The notes: generated from the sequence alone by a model not told the origin. A stretch of DNA of 64,000 nucleotides from Pseudomonadota bacterium (GCA_018240435.1 JAFEFT010000017.1:1-64000), one strand, 5' to 3'. Shown: positions 9,812 to 18,211, numbered from the stretch's first letter. A program made the numbers and translations.

Positions 9812-10827
9812 GCGCCTTCCCGTTCGCAAGTCCTGCCATGTTGCGCAGCGGTCGCGCCAACCAGGCCGGTCTGGGCCTGATCGAGCTGATGGTCGCGATG
9901 CTGCTCGGCCTGCTGGTGGCCGGCAGCGCGGTGGCGATTTTCTCGACCAACCGGCAAGCCTACTCGGCTACCGAAAGCCTCGGCCGCATCCAGGAGAACG
10001 CCCGGGTGGCGTATGAGCTGATGGCGCGCGACCTGCGTGCCGGCGGCGGTACGCCGTGCGCGCGCAACATTCCGCTGGCCAATGTCACATCCGGCAGCAA
10101 CTGGTGGCAGAGCTGGGGCAATGGCAGCGTCAGCGGCTTTGCGCAAGGTTCGACCGCCCCGACGGGTGCGCCGGCCAACATGACCACCAAGGGCGATGCC
10201 ATCGTTGCCTTGGTGGCCGACGACACTCCGCTGTCGGTGGTCACCCACAACAACGTCGCCGGCACCTTCAAGCTCAACGCCAAACCGTCGTCGTTCAATC
10301 CGCTCGATCTGGCCGTGGTCTGCGACTACCGTCAGGCCAGCCTGTTCCAGATCAAGGCCGGCGGCGTCGACACCAGCAACAACATCATCAGCTACTCGAA
10401 GAGCGGCATGAACTGCACCAAGGACTTGTCCATGCCGGTCAAGTGCAGCTCGACCAAGAACGGCGTGCAGTACGGCAACAACGCGATGGTCAGCCGCCTG
10501 CGTTCGGTGGCGTGGTACATCCGCGACAACGGCAAGGGCGGCACCTCGCTGTACCAGTCGCAACTGGGTACCAATGGCGCTGTGGTCGATCAGGAGATCG
10601 TCGAAGGCGTGACCGGGATGCAGGTGACTTACCTGCTCAACGGCGGCAGCGGCTACGTCGGCGCTGCGGCCGTCGGCGGTGGCACCAACTGGGCCAACGT
10701 CGTCGCCGTCCGCATCGCCCTGACGCTGCAAGGCGGTCTTGGCCAGGAACACGTCTCGACTACCGGCAACGCGGCGCTCACCCGCACCCTCGTGCAGACC
10801 ATCTCCCTGCGGAACCATCAGTCATGA
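9808..10827 (+). CDS. pilW: Type IV pilus assembly protein PilW
   Basis: A 339-residue minor pilin with cleavage site NQAG|LGLIELMVAMLLGLL (Glu at +5), an amphipathic helix (SLGRIQENARVAYELMARDLR) typical of PilW, and a long beta-rich C-terminus with a central insertion. ATGA overlaps at both ends, with pilV and pilX. It acts in the inner-membrane priming complex and is incorporated at the pilus tip. Confidence 0.9.
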   Translation: MSAFPFASPAMLRSGRANQAGLGLIELMVAMLLGLLVAGSAVAIFSTNRQAYSATESLGRIQENARVAYELMARDLRAGGGTPCARNIPLANVTSGSNWWQSWGNGSVSGFAQGSTAPTGAPANMTTKGDAIVALVADDTPLSVVTHNNVAGTFKLNAKPSSFNPLDLAVVCDYRQASLFQIKAGGVDTSNNIISYSKSGMNCTKDLSMPVKCSSTKNGVQYGNNAMVSRLRSVAWYIRDNGKGGTSLYQSQLGTNGAVVDQEIVEGVTGMQVTYLLNGGSGYVGAAAVGGGTNWANVVAVRIALTLQGGLGQEHVSTTGNAALTRTLVQTISLRNHQS

Positions 10828-11390
10828 GCAAGCCCTTGACCCTTCCGCGTCCGGCCGCACAGCGCGGCGCCGCCCTGATGGTGGTGCTGGTGCTGCTGCT
10901 GATCATGACCGTGCTCGGGCTGTCCAGCCTGCGCGGCACCTTGATGAGCCAGCGCATGGCCGCCAACACCTACGATCGCAACATCAGCCTGCAGGCGGCC
11001 GAATCGGCGTTGCGCGAGGGTGAGGCGGTGGTGGCAGCGGGCACGTTGCCGGCAACGTCGTTCACCTATCCATGCACCGCAGGCAAGTGCGCGCAACCGA
11101 CCGCCACCGCCGGCAACCCGGATCGCTGGGCCGATCCGTCGTTCGCGGGCTGGCAGAACGGCTCGATGCTCAGCGGCGACGCCAACATGACACCGCAATA
11201 CTTCATCGAGCTGATGGGCAACGCGCCCAACTGGCCGGGTTGCGACCAGGAAATCCCGATGCACCCCAATTGCCTCACCCCGCGCTATCGCATCACCGCG
11301 CGCAATCTCGACCCCACCGGCGCCGGCAACAGCGACCGCTCGCTGGTCGTGTTGCAGTCCAACTACGCCGCCGCTCTGCCCAGTCCCTGA
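10824..11390 (+). CDS. pilX: Type IV pilus assembly protein PilX
   Basis: A 188-residue minor pilin with cleavage site AQRG|AALMVVLVLLLIM. It lacks Glu at +5 (Val instead), an exception also seen in GspK-like tip pilins, followed by the typical SLRGTLMSQRMAANTYDRN segment and LQAAESALREGE. Its start overlaps the pilW stop (ATGA). It probably links the core minor pilins to PilY1, encoded directly downstream. Confidence 0.88.
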   Translation: MSKPLTLPRPAAQRGAALMVVLVLLLIMTVLGLSSLRGTLMSQRMAANTYDRNISLQAAESALREGEAVVAAGTLPATSFTYPCTAGKCAQPTATAGNPDRWADPSFAGWQNGSMLSGDANMTPQYFIELMGNAPNWPGCDQEIPMHPNCLTPRYRITARNLDPTGAGNSDRSLVVLQSNYAAALPSP

Positions 11391-11405
11391 CGGGAAGGAT
11401 CGATC

Positions 11406-14400
11406 ATGAACCGCACGTCTGCTTCCCCCCGCATCGCCCGGATCGGCCGCCACCTGCTGGTGGCATTGGCCGGCTTCGGCTGCACGCTGCCGGCGCTGGC
11501 CGGCGTGTCGCTGCCCAACACGCCGCTGCAGTCGGGCTCGACGGTGCCGCCCAACATCATGATGGTGATCGACGACTCCGGTTCGATGTACTGGCGCTAC
11601 ATTTACATCCACAACAGCGCCGGTGCCAAGCCCACCATCGCCCTTCCGGCTGGCGTGGATGGCCTGGGCGCCCGCACCAGCAAGGGTAGCGGCGATGAAG
11701 TGGGCGATGACAACTTCGGCAATTGCGCTGCCTGCACGGTTACCGGCGACGCCGCCAGCAGCAATACCGGCTACAACGACAGCAAGTACATGGTCGACAA
11801 GACGTATGTCACCAATGGCCTGTACTACAACCCCAAGGTCGCCTACACGCCCTGGAAGTACCCGGACGGCACCTCGGCGCCCAACGCCAGTTACGCCAAT
11901 GCGTCGCGGGATCACCAGTTCGCGACCTACAACTTCACCAGCGTCGGCGGTGCGACCATTGCCACCACCAGCGGCGACAACGTCGACCTGTCCAACACCA
12001 TCAATACCTATTACGTGCCCAAGGCAGCCAACGTCGACATCACCGACGCCCGCAACTTCTATCGCTATCAGATCCTCAAGGATGGCACCATCTGGCAAAG
12101 CCAGCTGGCGGCGGCAGGCTCCGGCGGCACCACCGGCAAGGGCTGCAACGACACCGCCGCCGCCGGGCTGGATTGGCGGATGTGCACGCAAACCACCGGT
12201 ACGCCCCGCTCGGAGTTGAACGAACGGCAGAACTTCGCCAACTGGTACACCTACTACCAGACCCGCATCAAGACCGCCAAGGCCAGTTTGACTTCGGCAT
12301 TCAGCAGCCTCGGCACGATTCCGCGCGTCGGTTTCCGCACGATCTGGAATCGCAACAACACGGACATCCCGGTCGGCACCGACGATGGCCTGTTCGAGGA
12401 CAAATCCGGTTCGCCGGCGGTCAACAACAAGACCAAGTGGTTCAATTCGGTGGTCAGGGCCATCGCCAGCAGCGGCACGCCGTTGCGCACCGCGCTGGAC
12501 GACGTCGGCAGGTATTACCAGAGCACCTCGGCTACCGGCCCCTACGGTCCCGAATCGGGTACCGACCAGCTGTCGTGCCGGCAGAACTTCACCATCATGA
12601 CCACGGACGGTTACTGGAACCAGGCGTACAACAACGCCATCGTCGGTACTGCCGACAACTCGGCGCCGTATCCGTTCGGGTCCGCGGCGTCGCAGACGCT
12701 GGCCGATATTGCCTATTACTACTGGAATACCGATCTGCGCCCGGATCTGGCCAACAAGGTGCCCAGCAGCACCGCCGATCCGGCGATCTGGCAACACATG
12801 ACCACCTTCACCATCTCGATCGGTGCGCGCGGCACGCTGGACCCGGCGACGATTCTGGCCGACATCGCCGCCAACATCGCCTTCACCTGGCCGACGCCGG
12901 TGCATGACGACCTTACCGCCATCGACGATCTGTTCCACGCCGCGATCAACGGCCATGGCAAGTTCGTGATCGCCTCCGACCCGACCGCCTTCGTCACCGC
13001 ACTGACCGGTGCGCTGGCCACCATCGCCGAGCGCACCAGTTCGTCGTCGAACGTCAGCGTCAGCGGTGCGCGGCTGAGCACCAGCACGCAGTTGTTCCAG
13101 TCGAACTTCGTGATCGGCAAGTGGACGGGCGATCTGGGCGCCTACGCGATCAACGCCGCTGGCGTGGTCAGTTCGACGCCGACGTGGCTGGCCTCGCAGC
13201 ACATGCCGGCGTGGAACACCCGCAAGATCTACACGTGGGATGGCAGCGCCGGCGCCACCTTCCCGACTGCGGCGCAGAACACCACGCTGGGCGGCGCGAA
13301 CGTCGTCAACTACATCAAGGGCAACGCCTTGCGCGAGTTGCGCAACGGCGGCACGTATCGCAATCGCAACTCGATCCTCGGCGACATGGTCGACTCCTCG
13401 CCGGCCTTCGTGCCGGCCGACACCACGGTAACGCCGAACACGCCGGCGATGGTCTATGTCGGCGCCAACGACGGCATGCTGCATGCCTTCGACGCCACCA
13501 CCGGCGCCGAGCGCTTCGCCTACGTGCCGAACGGGCTGAACTTCGGCAACCTCGCCACCCTGACCGACCCGAACTACGTTCACCAGTTCTTCGTCGATGG
13601 CGCGGTGGTGGTGTCCACCAAGGATCAAACCAAGACCGCCACCGACACGACCGGCAAGAACATCCTCGTCGGCGTGCTCGGCCGTGGCGGCAATACGGTG
13701 TATGCGCTCGATGTCTCCGACCCGGCCAACTTCAACGCCGGCAAGGTGCTCTGGGAATACTCCGACGCCGACATGGGCAATTCGCTGGGCACGCCGATCA
13801 TCACCCGCGTCAACACCGGCGACCCGGCGGTCATCATCAGCAACGGTTACAACAGCGCCTCCGGGCACGCCATCTTCTACGTCCTCAACATCCGCACCGG
13901 CGCGCTGATCGCCAAGCTCGACACCAAGGCTGGCGATACCGGCGCCAACAGCAACGGCATGGCCACGCCCAAGGGCTGGGATGACGACCGCAACGGTACC
14001 GCCGACGTGCTCTACGGTGGCGACCTGCTCGGCAATGTCTGGGAGTACGACATCTCCGACAGCAATCCCGTCAACTGGGGCCCGGTGTTCGGCACTGCGG
14101 CAGCGCCGCAACCTCTGTACATCGCCAAGGATGCCAGCGGCAATCGTCAGCCGATCACCAGCGGTTTCACCATCGGCCTCGATCCGGTGACCTTCGAGCG
14201 CTGGATCTTCTTCGGCACCGGCCGTTACCTGACCTATGGCGACCCGACCGACAAGAGCGTGCAGACCTGGTACGGCCTGATCGACAGCGGCAGCCAGATT
14301 CCGTCGGTGACCACGCGCAACAGCACGACGCTGAAGCAGCGCTCGATCGTGGTCACGACGACGGTGAACGGCAACACCGTGCGTGCCTTCGGTGCCGCCA

Positions 14401-14846
14401 CCGCGGGCGACATGGCCGGGCTCAAGGGCTGGTACGTCGACCTGAAGGACCCGACCGCGCGCGGCGAACGCATCGTCACCGACACGGTATTGATCGGCCA
14501 GGTGTTGCTGGCGGCCAGCATCATCCCCTCCGAAGATGCCTGCGACTTCGGCGGCAGCGGGTTCATCAACGCCATCGACGCCTTCACCGGCGGTGCGCTG
14601 AGCAGCCCGTTCTTCGACATCAGCGGCAATGGCAGCGTCGACAGCGGCGATACCGTCACCGGCCCCACGGGTGGCCAGTTGGCGGCCGGTTCGATCGACC
14701 TCGGCGTGGGCATGCCCAGCCTGCCAGCGTTCGTCCAGAAGGTGATCGCGGCGACCGGTTCGAGCGGCAACCTCGGCCAGATCATCGTGAGCACGCCGAC
14801 CAATGCCGGCCGTATCTCCTGGCGTGAAATCCTGATCGGGAATTGA
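11406..14846 (+). CDS. pilY1: PilY1-type pilus tip adhesin with VWA-like N-terminus and calcium-binding beta-propeller
   Basis: A 1146-residue secreted protein with a signal-peptide-like start, a von Willebrand A-like MIDAS motif (DDSGS, residues 56-60) and a C-terminal PilY1 propeller. The EF-hand-like loop DDDRNGTAD at 859-867, followed by YGGDLLGNVWEYD, matches the position and pattern of the calcium site that in Pseudomonas PilY1 controls extension and retraction. A second Asp/Gly-rich loop (DISGNGSVDSGD) lies near the C-terminus. It lies in the operon with the minor pilins, 15 bp after pilX. Role: pilus tip adhesion and mechanosensing (family knowledge). Confidence 0.92.
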   Translation: MNRTSASPRIARIGRHLLVALAGFGCTLPALAGVSLPNTPLQSGSTVPPNIMMVIDDSGSMYWRYIYIHNSAGAKPTIALPAGVDGLGARTSKGSGDEVGDDNFGNCAACTVTGDAASSNTGYNDSKYMVDKTYVTNGLYYNPKVAYTPWKYPDGTSAPNASYANASRDHQFATYNFTSVGGATIATTSGDNVDLSNTINTYYVPKAANVDITDARNFYRYQILKDGTIWQSQLAAAGSGGTTGKGCNDTAAAGLDWRMCTQTTGTPRSELNERQNFANWYTYYQTRIKTAKASLTSAFSSLGTIPRVGFRTIWNRNNTDIPVGTDDGLFEDKSGSPAVNNKTKWFNSVVRAIASSGTPLRTALDDVGRYYQSTSATGPYGPESGTDQLSCRQNFTIMTTDGYWNQAYNNAIVGTADNSAPYPFGSAASQTLADIAYYYWNTDLRPDLANKVPSSTADPAIWQHMTTFTISIGARGTLDPATILADIAANIAFTWPTPVHDDLTAIDDLFHAAINGHGKFVIASDPTAFVTALTGALATIAERTSSSSNVSVSGARLSTSTQLFQSNFVIGKWTGDLGAYAINAAGVVSSTPTWLASQHMPAWNTRKIYTWDGSAGATFPTAAQNTTLGGANVVNYIKGNALRELRNGGTYRNRNSILGDMVDSSPAFVPADTTVTPNTPAMVYVGANDGMLHAFDATTGAERFAYVPNGLNFGNLATLTDPNYVHQFFVDGAVVVSTKDQTKTATDTTGKNILVGVLGRGGNTVYALDVSDPANFNAGKVLWEYSDADMGNSLGTPIITRVNTGDPAVIISNGYNSASGHAIFYVLNIRTGALIAKLDTKAGDTGANSNGMATPKGWDDDRNGTADVLYGGDLLGNVWEYDISDSNPVNWGPVFGTAAAPQPLYIAKDASGNRQPITSGFTIGLDPVTFERWIFFGTGRYLTYGDPTDKSVQTWYGLIDSGSQIPSVTTRNSTTLKQRSIVVTTTVNGNTVRAFGAATAGDMAGLKGWYVDLKDPTARGERIVTDTVLIGQVLLAASIIPSEDACDFGGSGFINAIDAFTGGALSSPFFDISGNGSVDSGDTVTGPTGGQLAAGSIDLGVGMPSLPAFVQKVIAATGSSGNLGQIIVSTPTNAGRISWREILIGN

Positions 14847-14848
14847 CC

Positions 14849-15316
14849 ATGAGCAGCCAGACCAGCAACACCCACCTCGCCGCCGCGCGGCGGCGGGGAG
14901 CGCAACAGGGTTTCACCCTGATCGAGTTGATGATCGTGGTGGCGGTGATCGCCGTGCTGGCGGTGGTGGCCTTCGCCTCCTACGACTGGGCCACCACCAA
15001 GACCCGGCGCAAGGAGGCGGCGGGATGCATCACCCAGGGTGCGCAGTTCATGGAGCGTTTTTATGCCACCAACCTGCGCTATGACAAGGATCTGGGCGGA
15101 TTGGCAGTGGCGCTGCCGGCGCAGTGCCCGGACGATCTGACGCCGTATTACACGGTGGCGCTTGCCGCGACCACGGCCACCACCTATACGATCACCGCGA
15201 CGCCGCAGGGTACGCAGGCAACGCGCGACACCACCTGTGGCGTGTTGTCGATGGACCAGACCGGCAAGAAGATGTACGGCGGTGGCACCGCCGACACCTC
15301 GGCGAAGTGCTGGTAA
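14849..15316 (+). CDS. pilE: Minor pilin PilE
   Basis: A 155-residue type IV pilin with cleavage site QQG|FTLIELMIVVAVIAVLA (Glu at +5) and a short globular domain with four cysteines (AAGC, PAQC, TTCG, AKCW), which may form two disulfides. The start overlaps no gene; pilY1 ends 2 bp before. The last gene of the minor pilin operon, as in Pseudomonas, although no separate pilY2 is present. A perfect inverted repeat at 15591-15632 could terminate the operon. Confidence 0.9.
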   Translation: MSSQTSNTHLAAARRRGAQQGFTLIELMIVVAVIAVLAVVAFASYDWATTKTRRKEAAGCITQGAQFMERFYATNLRYDKDLGGLAVALPAQCPDDLTPYYTVALAATTATTYTITATPQGTQATRDTTCGVLSMDQTGKKMYGGGTADTSAKCW

Positions 15317-15428
15317 GCAAACGATCCGGGCGTCTGTCCTGCGGCCGCCAGGGCAACAAACAACCTGATTGGCCCTGACTCTCAGCCAGGTACGATGGTC
15401 ACAACGCTGCGCCGTACGGCTCAAGCTC

Positions 15429-15456
15429 GTCATCCCCGCGAAGGCGGGGATCCACG
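15429..15456. repeat. Dispersed palindrome (cgtcatccccgcgaaggcggggatcca type)
   Basis: A short GC-rich inverted repeat (atccccgcgaaggcggggat) flanked by cgtc and cca. A member of the same class occurs as an inverted pair at 50674-50766. Between here and 15590 a second GC-rich hairpin-like stretch is visible (gcgcttcccgccttcgcggaagtgc), but I see no gene. Confidence 0.7.
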
Positions 15457-15590
15457 GTCTTCGGGAAAGTCCGTCATCAACGTGGATGATCAGCCTTCGG
15501 CTGTCGGCAAGCGCTTCCCGCCTTCGCGGAAGTGCTTTACAACGGCGAAGCCGGTCAATGACGTCGCTGAGGATCAGGGATAGTCAGGAC

Positions 15591-15632
15591 AAACGAAAGG
15601 GCTTGCGAGGCGACTCGCAAGCCCTTTCGTTT
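15591..15632. terminator. Perfect 18-bp inverted repeat, probable bidirectional terminator
   Basis: aaacgaaagggcttgcga (15591-15608), 6-nt loop, and the exact reverse complement at 15615-15632. The ends are A/T-rich on both sides, so it can end transcripts from either strand: the pilin operon on plus and the tRNA-like remnant on minus. Its stem ends 5 bp from the remnant's CCA, which suggests that it was originally the terminator of a tRNA gene. Confidence 0.75.
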
Positions 15633-15637
15633 CGATA

Positions 15638-15669
15638 TGGCGCCCGAACGCGGACTCGAACCACGGATC
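15638..15669 (-). pseudogene. Orphan 3' end of a tRNA (T-arm, acceptor strand, CCA)
   Basis: On the minus strand this reads gatccgtggttcgagtcc followed by gcgttcgggcgcca: a complete T-arm (CGTGG-TTCGAGT-CCGCG), the acceptor 3' strand TTCGGGC, G and an encoded CCA. The acceptor strand equals that of the tRNA-Asn at 16944-17020, and the 32 nt match it at all but a handful of positions. No D-arm, anticodon arm or 5' acceptor strand precedes it. It is a partial duplication of a tRNA 3' end, as left by integration of a genomic island. Confidence 0.75.
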
Positions 15670-15786
15670 GCTGATGGGTCGTCGCAAGAATCAGCACGCT
15701 TGGCGGCGTTCGCCATTTTCATCGATGGCGGCAGGCGTGGGTTGTCGATGCTCAACCGGCCCCGAGAGGCTGAGCGTCAGGGATGC

Positions 15787-15978
15787 TCAGGCTCGATATT
15801 GGATGTCGTCGATGCGGCATCGAATCTCCGGTTTCTGCCACTTGCGCCGCACGGCTGCCGTCGACGCTTGCTTGCCGAGGTGATCGACGTCGCGTGTTGC
15901 TTGCGACGGATGCCGACGAATCCTGGATTCGGGTGTCGACTTCGCCGAAATACGCAGCGGTCTGTCCTTTGTTGTCAT
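15787..15978 (-). CDS. Possible 63-residue basic protein overlapping the GNAT toxin stop
   Basis: An open frame begins with an ATG whose last bases overlap the TGA of the GNAT toxin gene (ATGA, 15975-15978), the coupling style used elsewhere in this window. The product is short, basic and rich in Arg, Lys and Ser (…RRKWQKPEIRCRIDDIQYRA), with no recognised domain. It could equally be a chance frame. There is no independent ribosome-binding signal to judge. Confidence 0.25.
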   Translation of the reverse strand: MTTKDRPLRISAKSTPESRIRRHPSQATRDVDHLGKQASTAAVRRKWQKPEIRCRIDDIQYRA

Positions 15979-16466
15979 GTATTCCCCAACCGCAAATACA
16001 ACGTCAGCGCCTTCTCGGCTGTTGGCCGCAGGCCGAATGCGGCGTAAAAACTGGCCGCGCGTTCGTCCTTCGCATCCACCACCAGCAGCCGCACGCCCAG
16101 CGCTTGACGCAGGGCACAGGCGCAGTTGGCAGCGTGGCCCAGCAGCAGCCGACCGTAGCCTCGGCCTTGCGCCTCGGTCGCGACGGCCAGTCGGCCGATG
16201 CGCACGGCGGGGACGGGGTAGGCCGGCAAGCGCTTGCGATCCGGCGGCTGCAAGTCGTGCAGGTGCAACTGCGCGGCGGAAAGGCTGCAATAGCCCAGCA
16301 CCCGCCCCGGCGTGCGGTCATCGGCCAGGACGTGGGTGGTGGCGATACCGTCGCGCTGGTGTTGCCCGGCCTGTTCGCGCAGGTAGGTATCCAGCGCCGG
16401 AGTGCCGCAGGTGAAGGCGGCGCGGTCGTGCAGGCGACCGTCGAGCAGGGTGAAGTGCAGCGCCAC
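15975..16466 (-). CDS. GNAT acetyltransferase toxin (TacT/AtaT-like)
   Basis: A 163-residue compact GNAT protein. The acetyl-CoA loop is QGRGYG at 100-105, with RLAVATEAQGRG before it and the conserved SFYAAFGL tyrosine at 141 near the end. The N-terminal FTCGTPALDTYLREQAGQHQRD segment is typical of toxins that acetylate the amino group of charged aminoacyl-tRNA and stop translation. It is encoded 9 bp downstream of a DUF1778 antitoxin, the standard pair. Target tRNA not inferable. Start chosen as the first ATG after the antitoxin. Confidence 0.9.
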   Translation of the reverse strand: MALHFTLLDGRLHDRAAFTCGTPALDTYLREQAGQHQRDGIATTHVLADDRTPGRVLGYCSLSAAQLHLHDLQPPDRKRLPAYPVPAVRIGRLAVATEAQGRGYGRLLLGHAANCACALRQALGVRLLVVDAKDERAASFYAAFGLRPTAEKALTLYLRLGNT

Positions 16467-16475
16467 GCGGCGAGG

Positions 16476-16751
16476 TCAGCGCGACTTGGTCAGGCGGACG
16501 GCATCGGCCATCGCCTTCTTGAGCTTGGCATTGGGCTGGAAGGGAGCATCCAGCGCCTTGAGGAAGCGCCGGGATTCTTCCGCCGACAGGGTGACGGACA
16601 GTTCGGCTGTCATGACGCTTTCGGCTTCGCGCATGGCTGCATCGCGCACAAAGGCGGACAGCGGCACGCCGCGCAGGTCAGCGGCGCGGGTAATGCGCGC
16701 CTTGTCCGTCGGGTTCAGGCGCAGGTCGAGGCGGGCGGCGGCAGTGGTCAT
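16476..16751 (-). CDS. DUF1778 ribbon-helix-helix antitoxin (TacA-like)
   Basis: A 91-residue antitoxin with an N-terminal ribbon-helix-helix (ARLDLRLNPTDKARITRAADLRGVPLSAFVRDAA) that should bind DNA, and a C-terminal toxin-neutralising tail (SAEESRRFLKALDAP…). The ATG at 16751 has AGGAG upstream on the minus strand (cacaggagaaccgcc). A longer open frame upstream runs into the tRNA region and is not used. A palindrome at 16765-16785 just upstream is the probable autoregulatory operator. The first gene of the toxin-antitoxin operon. Confidence 0.9.
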   Translation of the reverse strand: MTTAAARLDLRLNPTDKARITRAADLRGVPLSAFVRDAAMREAESVMTAELSVTLSAEESRRFLKALDAPFQPNAKLKKAMADAVRLTKSR

Positions 16752-16764
16752 GGCGGTTCTCCTG

Positions 16765-16785
16765 TGTACGGAAACATACCGTACA
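16765..16785. promoter_or_regulatory. Palindromic operator of the GNAT/DUF1778 operon
   Basis: TGTACGG, 7-bp spacer, CCGTACA: a perfect inverted repeat 13 bp upstream of the antitoxin start, where an autorepressing RHH antitoxin should bind. The spacer and its edges (GGTATGTTT on minus) may include the -10. The half-site CCGTAC also occurs in the Phd/VapC promoter at 46164-46176. Confidence 0.6.
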
Positions 16786-16900
16786 AACCGGAGCCGGGCA
16801 ATGGTCGCCGATGGTGTGGCAGCAAGGCGCAATCCATCGCTGATGGCGATGCGCCGACGCGGGCCTGGATTCTGCGGTGCATCGAGTTTGCAGGTCCCGC

Positions 16901-16936
16901 AAAAAACAAGGGCCTGACCGTGAGGCCAGGCCCTTG
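16901..16936 (-). terminator. Rho-independent terminator of tRNA-Asn
   Basis: On the minus strand: a 12-bp stem with one mismatch (caagggcctg… / …caggcccttg), a 4-base loop, then six T. It lies 8 bp after the CCA end of tRNA-Asn. Confidence 0.88.
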
Positions 16937-16943
16937 AATGATT

Positions 16944-17020
16944 TGGCGCCCGAACTTGGACTCGAACCAAGGACCCCCTGATTAACAGTCAAGTGCTCTA
17001 ACCGGCTGAGCTATTCGGGC
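16944..17020 (-). tRNA. tRNA-Asn (anticodon GTT)
   Basis: A 77-nt cloverleaf on the minus strand: acceptor GCCCGAA/TTCGGGC, discriminator G, encoded CCA, D-arm GCTCAGCCGGTTAGAGC, anticodon loop with GTT in acttgactGTTaatcaggg, T-arm CTTGG-TTCGAGT-CCAAG. Encoded CCA is normal for this group. A partial copy of its 3' end lies 1.3 kb downstream (15638-15669), with a toxin-antitoxin module in between. Confidence 0.97.
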
Positions 17021-17134
17021 GGGCCCGCCATTGTGCCGAGGTCGGATGCGGGTTGCAAGCTGCTGCTGCTGCAGCGCGCATTGCGTGTGCCAACGGCGAT
17101 ACGGAACTGTCGCCAGCCTGTTGCTGCGGTTGCT

Positions 17135-18211
17135 TCACCGCCCGCGCAGCCTGCCGAACAAGCCGCCCGATTTGGCCCCGGTTGTCGGGGCGGGGGCCTG
17201 TGGCGCCACCACTTCGGCAAAACCCGATTCCAGGCTGGCGTTGATGAAGTCGTTGACGTCGGCCAGTGGCGTGTCGCTCTTGATGGCGATTTCCTGCGGT
17301 GTCCCCGGTGCCTGCATCATCGCCGTGGCGATGCGCATGTGCTTGGGGAATTCGCGCTCGGCCTTGGGATATTTGGTCAGCCGGTACTGGCTTTCCGGGT
17401 CGTAGCCCGGCGCCAGTTCGCCGCCGCCCTGGATCAGCGCATACAACCAGCGCAGGCGCGCCAGTGGTTGCATGATGTTGGCGCCGGTGAGGTGATGGTT
17501 GACATCGGCGCCGCTGAGCGCCTGCCAGCGGTCGGCGCGGACGGTGCCCATTTCACAATAAGGAATGTAGGGCTTGAGCGTCGGGCCGCCTACATAACTG
17601 TCCGAGCGCGGATCGATGATCAGTGGTGGCGCGCCCTCGACCTGAAGCAACGAGGGCCCCGGCAAGCCGCCGGGTTGCAGGAAATCCCACAGCACCGGAT
17701 TGCGCGTCGCCGCTGCGGCCGGGCGGTGTTCGGCCGGCGTCGGCGTCGCCGCTGCGGGCGGCGCCGGGCGGGGTGGCGCAGCGGCAGGCGCCACCGGCGG
17801 AGCCGTGGCGATCGGTGGTTGCGCTGCCATCGGCGGAGCTGCCGGAGCTGGCGGCGTCGGCGGGGCACGAAACGCCGGCTGCTGGCCGGTGATCGCGGCT
17901 GCCTGGGTGATGTGCCCGGAGGCCGCCTGATGCAATGCCGCAGCCAGCGAGTCGGCGGTCACCGGGCGCACCAGCACATGTTCGGCTTCCGATTCGGGAT
18001 GCGTGCTGATCGCGATCACGTGTTTGCTGGTGTGCGCCTTGAGCCAGGTCATGTGGCCGTAGATGGACTCCATGTCCACCACCAGCACCCGCGCCTGTGC
18101 TTCGGCGACCAGATTCCATTCGCCGCCGAGGCGCGCGTTGGCTTCGGCGAATACCGCCTTGAGCTTGGCTTCTTCGGCGCGGTCCATCCCGGTGAAACAC
18201 ACGGTAGGCAT
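17135..18211 (-). CDS. Uncharacterised signalling protein with pseudo-receiver N-terminus (paralogue of the 52916-53815 product)
   Basis: A 358-residue protein. Residues 1-100 look like a receiver fold without phospho-acceptor geometry (RVLVVDMESIYGHMTW, then VLVRPVTADSLAAALHQA). Next comes a Pro/Ala-rich linker (about 112-165), and then a domain of about 170 residues ending in a basic tail. That domain aligns clearly with the product of 52916-53815: LIIDPRSDS against LTIDPESRM, YDPESQYRLTK against LDPDGNYGLSK, FPKHMRIATAMM against YPHALRISAQMT. The last part resembles a winged-helix-like module. Divergent from a diguanylate cyclase gene. I do not recognise the family; a regulatory role is inference. 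Confidence 0.75.
   Translation of the reverse strand: MPTVCFTGMDRAEEAKLKAVFAEANARLGGEWNLVAEAQARVLVVDMESIYGHMTWLKAHTSKHVIAISTHPESEAEHVLVRPVTADSLAAALHQAASGHITQAAAITGQQPAFRAPPTPPAPAAPPMAAQPPIATAPPVAPAAAPPRPAPPAAATPTPAEHRPAAAATRNPVLWDFLQPGGLPGPSLLQVEGAPPLIIDPRSDSYVGGPTLKPYIPYCEMGTVRADRWQALSGADVNHHLTGANIMQPLARLRWLYALIQGGGELAPGYDPESQYRLTKYPKAEREFPKHMRIATAMMQAPGTPQEIAIKSDTPLADVNDFINASLESGFAEVVAPQAPAPTTGAKSGGLFGRLRGR

Noticed and set aside
10818..14111. Very long minus-strand open frame (about 1097 codons) opposite pilX and pilY1
   Set aside because: It is the antisense shadow of GC-rich coding DNA. The product has a repetitive Gly/Arg/Ala composition, no family resemblance and no ribosome-binding site, while the plus strand encodes clear pilus proteins.
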